From positions 128,950 to 192,949 of the forward strand of contig NZ_CM000776.2 of the NCBI RefSeq assembly GCF_000162575.1: a DNA stretch of 64,000 nt, written 5' to 3'. The notes beneath the pieces were generated by a model that searched no databases, had not been told where the DNA came from, and saw only the letters and a list, made by a program, of their open reading frames with translations. Position 1 is the stretch's first letter. Each line of letters starts with the position of its first letter. The position numbers were made by a program, and so were the translations under genes. This DNA is from Helicobacter canadensis MIT 98-5491 (GTDB taxonomy: Bacteria > Campylobacterota > Campylobacteria > Campylobacterales > Helicobacteraceae). Of the stretch, positions 1 to 7,626 are shown piece after piece.

Positions 1-275
1 CCAAAAACATTTTTTAAATTTGTATTGCAAAATTTATTGTTTTGTGCTTAAGTAACAATCAAAAAGCATTAATCTTTTTTAATCGCCTTGACTTTATGAT
101 TTTAAAAAGAGGCTTTCATAGAATTTCTTTGATAATTTTGAAAGATGATTTTTTATAAAAAGTATAAAGTATTTCAATGTCATCCTTAATAGTTGATAGC
201 TATTATTATTTTATTTTTATTATATCAATAAAGTTTAGTGTATTAATATAAACTTTGTTGATTTTTTGGAATCTC

Positions 276-310
276 TGTGATATAATTCCGCCAAATTTTT
301 AAAAAAGGAT
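276..310 (+). promoter_or_regulatory. htpG promoter and ribosome binding site
   Basis: A TATAAT hexamer lies at 281-286, 30 bases before the htpG ATG, in a TG-containing context. AAGGAT at 305-310 is a Shine-Dalgarno sequence five bases before the start. Bases 1-275 are very AT-rich and I see no gene, RNA or repeat in them. Confidence 0.6.
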
Positions 311-315
311 TAAAA

Positions 316-2202
316 ATGGCAAAACATACCTTTCAAACTGAAGTGAATCAGCTCTTAGATTTGATGATTCATTCCCTTTATTCTAATAAAGAAATCTTTT
401 TGCGTGAGCTTGTGAGCAATGCCTCTGATGCACTTGATAAGCTTCAATATCTCACGCTAACAGATGAGAAATTAAAATCCCTAGATTTTCAACCTAAAAT
501 TGAAATTAGCTTTGATGCAGAGAAAAATACTCTAACCATTAGTGATAATGGGATTGGTATGAATGAGCAGGATTTGATTGAGAATCTAGGAACAATCGCA
601 AAGAGTGGGACAAAAAACTTTCTTTCTAAATTAAGTGGCGATAAGAAAAAAGATTCAGCGCTTATTGGGCAATTTGGAGTTGGATTTTATGCAGCATTTA
701 TGGTAGCAAGTAAAATCATCGTAACCACTAAAAAAGCCGGAGAATCTCAAGCTTATGCTTGGATTAGTAATGGAAGTGGGGAATTTGAGATTGAAAAATG
801 CGAAAAAGAAGGGCAAGGAAGTGAGATTAAACTTTATTTAAAAGAAGATGAAAAAGAATTTACAAGTCGCTGGAGAATTGAAGAGATTATCAAAAAATAT
901 TCTGATCATATTCCATTCCCAATTTTCTTACATTACACCGAAACAAAAAGTGAAGGTGGAGGGGATTCTAAAAAAGAAGTCAAAGAAGAAAAATGCGAAC
1001 AAATCAATAAGGCTTCAGCACTTTGGAGAGTGGCTAAAAAAGATCTTAAAGATGAAGAATATAAAGAGTTTTATAAAAGCTTGAGTTATGATTCTAATGA
1101 GCCTTTGGCTTGGATTCACACTAAAGTTGAAGGAAGCTTAGAATACACTACACTTTTTTATATTCCACAAACAGCACCTTTTGATCTTTATCGTGTGGAT
1201 TATAAAAGTGGCGTGAAACTTTATGTTAAACGCGTGTTTATCACAGATGATGATAAAGAGCTTTTACCGCCTTATTTGCGTTTTGTTAGAGGTATTATTG
1301 ATAGCGAGGATTTACCTTTGAATGTTAGCCGTGAAATTTTGCAACAGAATCGAATCCTAGCTACAATCAAATCAGCTTCAACAAAAAAAATTATTAGCGA
1401 AATTGAATCGCTTCAAAAAGATGAGGAAAAATATACAAAATTCTATAAAGAATTTGGAAGATGCTTAAAAGAAGGAGTTTATAGTGATTTTGAAAACAAA
1501 GAGAAATTGTTAGAGCTTTTGCGATTCCAATCTAACAAGAGCGAAGGAAAGGAAATTTCATTTAAAACCTATAAAGAGCGAATGAAAGAGGGGCAAAAAG
1601 CAATTTATTATTTACAAGGAGAGGATTTAGAATTGCTTAAAAACTCTCCTCTTTTAGAAAGCTATAAAAAGCAAGATATAGAAGTTTTATTTTTTGCAGA
1701 AGAGATTGATGGATTTGTAATGCCAATGGTGAGTGAGTTTGATAAGACTCCATTGCGTTCTATTACCTCTAAAGAGGCTTTGGAAGATTTAGGCACACAA
1801 GAAGTGGATAAAGAAACACAAGAAAAATATAAAACTATTTTAGAAGAATTTACAAAGGTTTTAAGCGATGAGGTTAAAGAAGTGCGTTTAAGCAATAGAC
1901 TTGTGGATGCGCCTTCTTGTGTGGTGGCTGATCCTGATGATCCAAATGCTGCAATGATGAAAATGATGAAGCAAATGGGGGCTATGGGCATGGGAGGAGA
2001 TATTCCAGAGCCTAAGCCGATTTTAGAACTTAACCCTAACCATGTAATTTTAACAAAATTGCTACTTAGCAATGATGAGGCAAAGACTGCTGAAATTGCA
2101 CATTTGCTTTTAGAGGAAGCAAAACTGCTAGAAGGTGGAAAGCTTAAAGATGTGAATAGTTTTGTAAAAAGATTAAATACACTTTTGGAAAAAACACTTT
2201 AG
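316..2202 (+). CDS. htpG: HtpG, bacterial Hsp90 chaperone
   Basis: This is the cytosolic ATP-dependent Hsp90 homologue, which helps fold and remodel client proteins under stress. The 628-residue length is normal for bacterial HtpG. The N-terminal GHKL ATPase motifs are intact: ELVSNASDALDKL, DNGIGM and GQFGVGFYA. They are followed by the middle domain and a C-terminal dimerisation region rich in Met and acidic residues. The gene appears monocistronic. It has its own TATAAT promoter and a strong Shine-Dalgarno sequence upstream, and a perfect hairpin directly after the stop codon. No CIRCE-like inverted repeat was found upstream. Confidence 0.97.
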   Translation: MAKHTFQTEVNQLLDLMIHSLYSNKEIFLRELVSNASDALDKLQYLTLTDEKLKSLDFQPKIEISFDAEKNTLTISDNGIGMNEQDLIENLGTIAKSGTKNFLSKLSGDKKKDSALIGQFGVGFYAAFMVASKIIVTTKKAGESQAYAWISNGSGEFEIEKCEKEGQGSEIKLYLKEDEKEFTSRWRIEEIIKKYSDHIPFPIFLHYTETKSEGGGDSKKEVKEEKCEQINKASALWRVAKKDLKDEEYKEFYKSLSYDSNEPLAWIHTKVEGSLEYTTLFYIPQTAPFDLYRVDYKSGVKLYVKRVFITDDDKELLPPYLRFVRGIIDSEDLPLNVSREILQQNRILATIKSASTKKIISEIESLQKDEEKYTKFYKEFGRCLKEGVYSDFENKEKLLELLRFQSNKSEGKEISFKTYKERMKEGQKAIYYLQGEDLELLKNSPLLESYKKQDIEVLFFAEEIDGFVMPMVSEFDKTPLRSITSKEALEDLGTQEVDKETQEKYKTILEEFTKVLSDEVKEVRLSNRLVDAPSCVVADPDDPNAAMMKMMKQMGAMGMGGDIPEPKPILELNPNHVILTKLLLSNDEAKTAEIAHLLLEEAKLLEGGKLKDVNSFVKRLNTLLEKTL

Positions 2203-2207
2203 TTTTT

Positions 2208-2230
2208 AAAGATTCCTTTGTGGAATCTTT
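2208..2230. terminator. Hairpin between htpG and the convergent XRE gene
   Basis: A perfect 9-bp inverted repeat, AAAGATTCC / GGAATCTTT, encloses a five-base loop six bases after the htpG stop. It is flanked by T-rich sequence on the plus strand and could serve as a bidirectional terminator for htpG and the convergent regulator gene. Confidence 0.6.
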
Positions 2231-2256
2231 AGAATTTTCTTATGTTATATTGTTTT

Positions 2257-2517
2257 TTATGTTGAGATTGTAAAAAATTCTCTTATGTCGCACTCAAATA
2301 GGCGTGAAAGTCTAAATAGATGCAATAAGTTAAAATGTTTTCCATGTGCATTGTTTTCCATATTTGCATAAAAGCCACCTGAAGCCTGTCCAATTGATAG
2401 TGCAACTTCAAGTTGACTCATACCTTTTTCTAACCTCTTCTGTTTGATATTTTTGGCAATGTTATTAAAAAAATTTTTTTCTTCTTCGGGTGCTGTAATG
2501 TCTGGCAATTTTAACAT
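2257..2517 (-). CDS. XRE-family HTH transcriptional regulator
   Basis: This is a small 86-residue DNA-binding protein of the Cro/CI (XRE) type. The helix-turn-helix occupies roughly residues 18-75: IKQKRLEKGMSQLEVALSIG followed by the recognition-helix region. There is no extra effector domain, so it is probably a simple repressor. Its start lies just downstream of a perfect TATAGAAAA/TTTTCTATA palindrome, and further copies of the half-site sit in front of the divergent gene at 2620. It therefore likely autoregulates and controls the neighbouring small exported and membrane proteins. The regulon and ligand are unknown. Confidence 0.85.
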   Translation of the reverse strand: MLKLPDITAPEEEKNFFNNIAKNIKQKRLEKGMSQLEVALSIGQASGGFYANMENNAHGKHFNLLHLFRLSRLFECDIREFFTIST

Positions 2518-2528
2518 AATATTATTCC

Positions 2529-2600
2529 TATAGAAAAGTTTTCTATAAGTTTATTTGCATTACAATATTATTTCAATTTTCTATAAGAATTATTTCTATA
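2529..2600. promoter_or_regulatory. Repeated TTTTCTATA operator between divergent genes
   Basis: A perfect palindrome of 9-bp arms and one central base (TATAGAAAA-G-TTTTCTATA) spans 2529-2547. Further copies of the half-site occur at 2577-2585 (TTTTCTATA) and 2593-2600 (TTTCTATA), about 15 bases apart and in the same orientation. A possible -10, TACAAT, lies at 2561-2566 between the palindrome and the extra half-sites. The inference is that the adjacent XRE protein binds here and represses both divergent transcripts. Confidence 0.55.
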
Positions 2601-2619
2601 GGAGTTATAAGAGGTTTGT

Positions 2620-2985
2620 ATGTTTTGTGTATTTGGAAATATTTTAAAAACTTTTGCATTCATTATGCTCTTTGCGAATTATTGTTTTGCTGAAGTTAGA
2701 GAGGATATATGTGTTCAATATGAAATCCGAGAATCTTTTAACTCTGGTTGGTCCAAAAAATATAAGGTTGAAGGTATTTTTTATGATGGAAGTGAATTGA
2801 ATTTTAAGTTGGGAACCTTAGAGTTTAATAGTTTTGATAGTTATTTAGCTGTCTTTTGGGATAGAGATGAGGTAAGTCTTATACAATTAGAAAGTAAATA
2901 TTATGGGAGTATTATCGGAGATAATTATGGGATTGATCAAAGAGGAATTAAGTGGAAAATATCTGATGGTTATATGTGTTATTGA
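2620..2985 (+). CDS. Small exported protein of unknown function
   Basis: I do not recognise this 121-residue protein. It begins with a hydrophobic signal-like segment (about residues 5-24, ending in CFAE), followed by a mature part rich in aromatic and acidic residues, so it is probably periplasmic. Two Cys remain in the mature part, one near its start and one near the C-terminus, and could form a disulfide. AAGAGG five bases before the ATG supports the start. It is the first of three small genes divergent from the XRE regulator and probably under its control. Confidence 0.65.
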   Translation: MFCVFGNILKTFAFIMLFANYCFAEVREDICVQYEIRESFNSGWSKKYKVEGIFYDGSELNFKLGTLEFNSFDSYLAVFWDRDEVSLIQLESKYYGSIIGDNYGIDQRGIKWKISDGYMCY

Positions 2986-3004
2986 TTTTATATAGGAGGA
3001 ATAT

Positions 3005-3196
3005 ATGCTGTTGATAATTGGTGTTGTAAGTGGGATTGTATATTTGGTTACAAGAGATATTTGCTATGATATGGGGGTAACTGGTTATTGGATGCTTCCA
3101 AATAGTCATGTCGGTTTAATTTTTTTAATTAATAGATTTTTTAAGTGGGTTGCTATCATAAGCATTATTGTTTTTATTTTTCAGTTGATATTTTAA
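3005..3196 (+). CDS. Small membrane protein, unknown
   Basis: This 63-residue protein has two hydrophobic segments (about residues 1-14 and 44-63) separated by a short loop containing a Cys. A Shine-Dalgarno sequence (AGGAGG) lies shortly before the ATG. It is 19 bases downstream of the exported-protein gene, so probably in the same transcript. I know of no family for it. Confidence 0.5.
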   Translation: MLLIIGVVSGIVYLVTRDICYDMGVTGYWMLPNSHVGLIFLINRFFKWVAIISIIVFIFQLIF

Positions 3197-3205
3197 GGTA
3201 GTAGC

Positions 3206-3382
3206 ATGTTGATTATTGTGATTTTGTTTTGTTCTTTTATTTGGTTGTTTTTAGCAGAAGCAGAAGAGTGGGTGCGTTGTAAAGAGCCACCATTTTGTCC
3301 TGTAATATTTTTTGTTAGATTTATTTGTGGATTTGTGGTTATTGCGGGAATAATAAAATTGATTATTGGGGCTTTCTCATAA
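3206..3382 (+). CDS. Very small membrane protein, unknown
   Basis: A 58-residue reading frame starts at ATG 3206 with AAGGTAG upstream and ends at TAA 3380-3382. The protein has a hydrophobic N-terminus (about residues 2-17), a short polar loop with EEWVRCKEPPFCP, and a second hydrophobic segment (about 33-57). It lies nine bases after the previous small membrane gene and shares its two-helix layout, so the two may act together. Function is unknown. Length and position support it, but no homology was recognised. Confidence 0.45.
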   Translation: MLIIVILFCSFIWLFLAEAEEWVRCKEPPFCPVIFFVRFICGFVVIAGIIKLIIGAFS

Positions 3383-3412
3383 ATAGAAATATTTTGTTAT
3401 AGAGTTTTTGGC

Positions 3413-3441
3413 TTGACTTTTTGGCTCTTAAAGATTATAAT
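3413..3441 (+). promoter_or_regulatory. Promoter of the tRNA-Pro/tRNA-His pair
   Basis: A near-consensus sigma-70 promoter: TTGACT at 3413-3418, a 17-base spacer, and TATAAT at 3436-3441, about 20 bases before tRNA-Pro. Confidence 0.75.
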
Positions 3442-3460
3442 TTCAATCCTTTTTATTTGT

Positions 3461-3538
3461 CGGGGCGTAGCGCAGTCTGGTTAGCGCACTTGGTTTGGGA
3501 CCAAGGGGTCGAAGGTTCGAATCCTTTCGCCCCGACCA
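3461..3538 (+). tRNA. tRNA-Pro (anticodon TGG)
   Basis: The acceptor arms CGGGGCG and CGCCCCG pair perfectly. The D arm, the anticodon stem CTTGG/CCAAG with loop TTTGGGA (anticodon TGG), and the T arm with TTCGAAT are all present. CCA is encoded at 3536-3538. Confidence 0.96.
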
Positions 3539-3564
3539 CTTCTTTTTAAATACTTATTGCTAAT

Positions 3565-3642
3565 GGTGGGCGTAGCTCAGTTGGTTAGAGCATCAGATTG
3601 TGGTCCTGAGGGTCGTGGGTTCGATTCCCATCGCCCACCCCA
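3565..3642 (+). tRNA. tRNA-His (anticodon GTG)
   Basis: The extra 5' G (G-1) at 3565 faces C73 at 3639, the hallmark of tRNA-His. The acceptor stem is GTGGGCG/CGCCCAC, the anticodon loop TTGTGGT carries GTG, the T loop has TTCGATT, and CCA is encoded at 3640-3642. It follows tRNA-Pro by 26 bases and probably shares its promoter. Confidence 0.96.
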
Positions 3643-3748
3643 TTGCTTTCTTAATTTTATCTTTAAAATAACTTTTGAAAGCTTATGTTATTTGGTTTTA
3701 AATCTTTGTAGCTTATAATACTTTAATAATTTTTGGCAAAGTGTGGTA

Positions 3749-4876
3749 ATGTTTCAAAGAAATGTGTTTTATATTGCAGGATATGATCCTCGCAGTTATC
3801 GTTATTATTATGCTTTATTAAAAGATAATCTTATAAAACAAAATGCTATTAGTCATTTGGGGCTAGAAATTTCTCCTTGCCAATTTACTCATAAAAAAGA
3901 AATTTTTTGTCAAATTACCTCGCAAGAATCGCAAACAAATTACTATTTCCTAACTTGGGATAAGGTTGTAAGGAAATATTGGTCAAAAACTTTGTGGGAT
4001 TTTATTTGTGATTTTATTTGTTTTTTAAGGGCTTATATTTTTTCCGGAATTGTTAAGACTTTTACTCAAAAATCAAGAACGCAGCTTTTAGCTGGATTTT
4101 ATCCGATTGTTTATTTTGTGAGTAGCTATATTTTATGTTTTGTGGTGGCTTATGGCTTGTTTATTTGGATTAAAGAATGGAATCTTTATGCGGCTATGGC
4201 TGCAATTTTGGCTTGTTTGTGGGTTGGAACAAAGGGGATTTTATGGTTTGGCAAGAGATTTGCTGTTTTTTGGCTGTCTAATATTTATGCATTTTGTGCC
4301 AAATATGCTGCAGGTAAGATTAATGAAATTCCAAGCCTTACTTTGGATTTTAGTCAAAGAATCTTGAAAACTCTTAGGGAGAATCAAAAAATAACCCATT
4401 GTGAGACGATTTTATGTGCGCATAGTGTGGGGACTATTTTAGCAGTAAGTGTGATAGCTAAAGTTGTGGAAGTTGCTAAAAAAGAGAATTTGAATCTAAA
4501 GAATTTTAAGGTTTTAATGCTTGGGCAGTGTATCCCTCTTGTCAGTTTTCAGAAGCATTGCGAAGTTTTTAAAAAAGAGATGGAAATAGCTGGAAATGCG
4601 GGAGTATTTTGGTGTGATTATACTTCAAAGATTGATGGGGCTTGTTTTGCAATGCTTGATTATTATAAAGCTTCAGGGCTAAGTGTGAAATCGCCACCAC
4701 TTTATCTTTCTCCTCGTTTTTATAAGCTTTTCACCCCTAAAACTTATAAGAAGATTCGATATAATTGGTATTTGGCACATTTTTTGTATTTGTATGCAAC
4801 AGAGATTGGTGGTGGATATAATTATTTTGAATTTATTAGTGGAGAAAAAACTTTGGAACAGAAGGTAAAGGAGTAG
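3749..4876 (+). CDS. Membrane-anchored alpha/beta-hydrolase-like protein
   Basis: About 375 residues from ATG 3749; an in-frame GTG at 3743 is an alternative start with no better ribosome site. Two long hydrophobic segments lie around residues 110-170, so it is an inner-membrane protein. A serine-hydrolase-like nucleophile elbow, AHSVG, follows in the C-terminal half (LCAHSVGTIL). The gene stops two bases before the P450 start, so they are translationally linked. C. jejuni has a comparable membrane protein next to its P450 and kps genes (recalled, not checked). A lipase/esterase role is inferred from the motif only, and the substrate is unknown. Confidence 0.7.
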   Translation: MFQRNVFYIAGYDPRSYRYYYALLKDNLIKQNAISHLGLEISPCQFTHKKEIFCQITSQESQTNYYFLTWDKVVRKYWSKTLWDFICDFICFLRAYIFSGIVKTFTQKSRTQLLAGFYPIVYFVSSYILCFVVAYGLFIWIKEWNLYAAMAAILACLWVGTKGILWFGKRFAVFWLSNIYAFCAKYAAGKINEIPSLTLDFSQRILKTLRENQKITHCETILCAHSVGTILAVSVIAKVVEVAKKENLNLKNFKVLMLGQCIPLVSFQKHCEVFKKEMEIAGNAGVFWCDYTSKIDGACFAMLDYYKASGLSVKSPPLYLSPRFYKLFTPKTYKKIRYNWYLAHFLYLYATEIGGGYNYFEFISGEKTLEQKVKE

Positions 4877-4878
4877 TT

Positions 4879-6249
4879 ATGGGGCAGTGTCCATTTTTTC
4901 CAAAACCGCACAAAACTAAGGCATCCTTATTGACAACTTTTTTCTTAAAAAGGCGTTCGTGGCTTGATGGATTATATGAAAGAAGCTATAAGATGAAATC
5001 AGGCAGAGTAAAAATGCCTGGTTTTGATTTATATATTGCAAATCACCCAAAAGATGTTAGGCGTATTATGGTGGATGAAGTAAGGGAATTTCCAAAAAGT
5101 GATTTGCTACACGAACTATTAAGCCCTTTGCTTGGAGAGAGTATTTTTACAACTAATGGGGAAGTTTGGAAAAAACAAAGGGAGCTTTTGAGACCCTCTT
5201 TTGAACAAGCAAGAATCAGCAAAGTATTTGGTTTGATGAGTGATGCGGTTAGTGATTTGATGAGCAAGTTTAGGGCTTATCCAAATAAAGCGGTGATTGA
5301 AGTTGATGAGCTAATGACTTTTGTAACTGCTGATGTGATTTTTCGCACGATTATGTCTCAAAAACTTGATGAAGTTAAAGGCAAACAAGTTTTGGAAGCC
5401 TTTGTAGTTTTTCAAGAAGAAACTATTCATACAGCCATTAAGAAAATGTTTCGTATCCCAAAATGGTTGGTGAATCTTTTTGGAGAGAGAAAACGTGTTA
5501 AAGCTGGAGCACTTATTAGAAAAATTTTAAGTGATATTATTAAACCGCGTTATGATTCTTTTCATAAAGGTGAGATTGGGGAATATCAAGATATTCTCTC
5601 TTCGCTTTTAGCAGTAGTTGAGGTAGAAAGCGGTAAGCCTTTTAGCTTTGAGGAGATTTTAGATCAAGTAGCTATGCTTTTTTTAGCAGGGCATGAAACT
5701 ACAGCAAGTTCATTAACTTGGACGCTTTATATTTTGAGTATATCGCCTAGAGAGCAGGAAATGGCTTATCAAGAGATTATAAAAGTGGCAGGTGAAGAAA
5801 ATTTTAGCATTGGGCATTTAAGAAAAATGAAATATTTAACCAATGTCTTTAGAGAATCATTAAGGCTTTATCCGCCAGTTGGATTTTTTGCAAGAACGGC
5901 TAAAAAAGAGACAAAAATTCGCAATAAGTTAGTTAAAAATGGATCAGGAGTGGTGGTGGCTCCTTGGCTTATTCAAAGGCATAGTGATTATTGGGAGAAT
6001 CCTCACGAGTTTGACCCTACTCGCTTTGAGAGAGAGATTAAAAAAGATACTTATTTGCCCTTTGGAATGGGAGAGAGAATTTGCATTGGACAAGGCTTTG
6101 CTATGCAGGAAGCCATTTTGATTTTGGCAAATATTTTAAGGGAATATAAGTTAGAATTACAGGAAGATTTTGTGCCAGATGTGGTAGGAAGGCTTACGAT
6201 TCGCTCGGCAAATGGAATGAAGATTAAATTCACTAAAAGAGAAAATTAA
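4879..6249 (+). CDS. Cytochrome P450 (CYP172-like)
   Basis: A haem-thiolate monooxygenase of 456 residues. All P450 signatures are visible: the C-helix W97xxxR101, the I-helix oxygen-binding AGHETT (270-275), the K-helix ExxR (E326, R329), a PERF-like FDPTRFE, and the haem loop PFGMGERICIG with ligand Cys402. No transmembrane anchor or fused reductase is seen, so an external ferredoxin or flavodoxin system is needed. P450s are rare in epsilonproteobacteria. The best-known one, CYP172A1 of C. jejuni, also sits beside capsule genes, and I place this protein in that group by context and overall form. The substrate is unknown; a lipid is one possibility given the flanking hydrolase. Confidence 0.93.
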   Translation: MGQCPFFPKPHKTKASLLTTFFLKRRSWLDGLYERSYKMKSGRVKMPGFDLYIANHPKDVRRIMVDEVREFPKSDLLHELLSPLLGESIFTTNGEVWKKQRELLRPSFEQARISKVFGLMSDAVSDLMSKFRAYPNKAVIEVDELMTFVTADVIFRTIMSQKLDEVKGKQVLEAFVVFQEETIHTAIKKMFRIPKWLVNLFGERKRVKAGALIRKILSDIIKPRYDSFHKGEIGEYQDILSSLLAVVEVESGKPFSFEEILDQVAMLFLAGHETTASSLTWTLYILSISPREQEMAYQEIIKVAGEENFSIGHLRKMKYLTNVFRESLRLYPPVGFFARTAKKETKIRNKLVKNGSGVVVAPWLIQRHSDYWENPHEFDPTRFEREIKKDTYLPFGMGERICIGQGFAMQEAILILANILREYKLELQEDFVPDVVGRLTIRSANGMKIKFTKREN

Positions 6250-6255
6250 TTAAAA

Positions 6256-6609
6256 ATGAAAGAAAAACTAGCAGGAACATTACTTTTATGTGCATTAGTT
6301 CCCTTAATGGTTATTGGCTATTTGCTTATAGTGTTTGTTGGAACATTTGGTAAAGTTAGCCGTGTGCGTCAAGGTGTTAGGGCATTGGATCATTTTGTCA
6401 ATGCAACACTTTTTAATGGCTATGCTTGGGAATCAGTCTCTTCTCACGCGTGGAGAGAAAGAGATAAGAAGTGGGCTAAGATTGTGATTAAAATTACAGA
6501 TTTTTTTCAAAAAGATCACTGCAAAAGAGCTAATTCAAGAGAGCAACCAATTATTGATTTAATGCTACGAAAGCATCTAAATGAACAAACTATTGGAAGG
6601 CAATTATAA
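6256..6609 (+). CDS. Small membrane protein of the P450 operon
   Basis: A 117-residue protein with one strong N-terminal transmembrane segment (about residues 7-30) and a basic cytosolic tail rich in His, Arg and Trp. It starts six bases after the P450 stop and ends nine bases before galE, so all four genes likely form one operon. A small membrane protein also flanks the P450 in C. jejuni (recalled). Function is unknown; it could be a membrane adaptor for the P450 or hydrolase, but that is inference. Confidence 0.7.
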   Translation: MKEKLAGTLLLCALVPLMVIGYLLIVFVGTFGKVSRVRQGVRALDHFVNATLFNGYAWESVSSHAWRERDKKWAKIVIKITDFFQKDHCKRANSREQPIIDLMLRKHLNEQTIGRQL

Positions 6610-6618
6610 GAAGTAGCA

Positions 6619-7626
6619 ATGCAAACTTATCTTTTTACTGGGGCAGCTGGATTTATTGGATCGCATACCGCGTATTGTTTTTTAAAAGAGAGTGATTGTA
6701 AAATTGTAATTTTGGATAATCTTTGCACAGGATTTAGCGAGAATGTAGAGTTTTTGCAAAAGAAATTTCCCAATAGAGTAGAGTTTGTTAGTGGAGATTT
6801 TGGTGATAAAGTTATTTTAGAGAAAATTTTTTCTCAACAAAAAATTGATGCTATTATCCATTTTGCTGGGAGTTTAGTTGTTTCTGAATCGGTTTTTGAT
6901 CCTTTGAAGTATTACCAAAACAATGTTGCTAATACTCTTAATCTTTTGGAAATGGTCGCAAAATTTAAGATTAATGAGTTTTTATTTAGCTCAACTGCAG
7001 CAGTTTATGGAGAGCCAAACACAACACAGAAAATAATAGAAACTACACAAACTGCTCCGATTAATCCTTATGGAGAATCAAAGCTTGTGGTTGAAAAGAT
7101 TTTGCGGGATTTTGAAGTAGCAAATCCAGAATTTAAGAGTGTGATATTGCGATATTTTAATGTTGCAGGTGCTTTGAGCGAGGGAGGGCTTGGGCAAAGA
7201 AGCAAGAATGCTACTCATTTGATTAAAGTAGCGTGTGAATGTGCTTGTGGAAAGCGTGATAAAATGGGGATTTTTGGTGAAGATTATGCGACAAAAGATG
7301 GGACTTGCATTCGTGATTATATTCATATTGATGATCTAGCAAAAGCACATTTTGAGTGTCTTAAAACTTTGCAAAAAGAGAGGGTTTCGCAAACTTATAA
7401 TGTGGGTTATGGAGTTGGATTTAGTGTTAAAGAAGTCATTGAATGTGTAAAAAGGGTCAGTGGGATAGATTTTAAGGTTGAGATTGAGCCAAGAAGAGCT
7501 GGAGATCCTGCAATGCTTGTGAGTGATAATAGCAAAATTCTAACTCGCACGGAATGGAAACCCAAGTATAATAATTTAGAGCTTATTTGTAAAAGTGCGT
7601 ATGAATGGGAAAGAAAAATGGATTAG
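6619..7626 (+). CDS. galE: UDP-glucose/UDP-GlcNAc 4-epimerase
   Basis: A short-chain dehydrogenase/reductase of the GalE type, interconverting UDP-Glc and UDP-Gal and possibly the N-acetyl forms. The NAD-binding TGAAGFIGS motif is at residues 7-15, the catalytic Ser/Thr lies in SSTAAVYG (124-131), and YGESK supplies Tyr151 and Lys155. Length (335) is normal for the family. It ends the P450 operon and runs convergently into kpsS with no gap, so it could feed hexose precursors to capsule or lipooligosaccharide. Specificity for glucose or GlcNAc cannot be read from the sequence by eye. Confidence 0.92.
   Translation: MQTYLFTGAAGFIGSHTAYCFLKESDCKIVILDNLCTGFSENVEFLQKKFPNRVEFVSGDFGDKVILEKIFSQQKIDAIIHFAGSLVVSESVFDPLKYYQNNVANTLNLLEMVAKFKINEFLFSSTAAVYGEPNTTQKIIETTQTAPINPYGESKLVVEKILRDFEVANPEFKSVILRYFNVAGALSEGGLGQRSKNATHLIKVACECACGKRDKMGIFGEDYATKDGTCIRDYIHIDDLAKAHFECLKTLQKERVSQTYNVGYGVGFSVKEVIECVKRVSGIDFKVEIEPRRAGDPAMLVSDNSKILTRTEWKPKYNNLELICKSAYEWERKMD

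Noticed and set aside
2529-2547. Palindrome as a terminator
   Set aside because: It lies between divergent starts, has a one-base centre and no U-run, and shares its half-site with nearby copies, so an operator is more likely.
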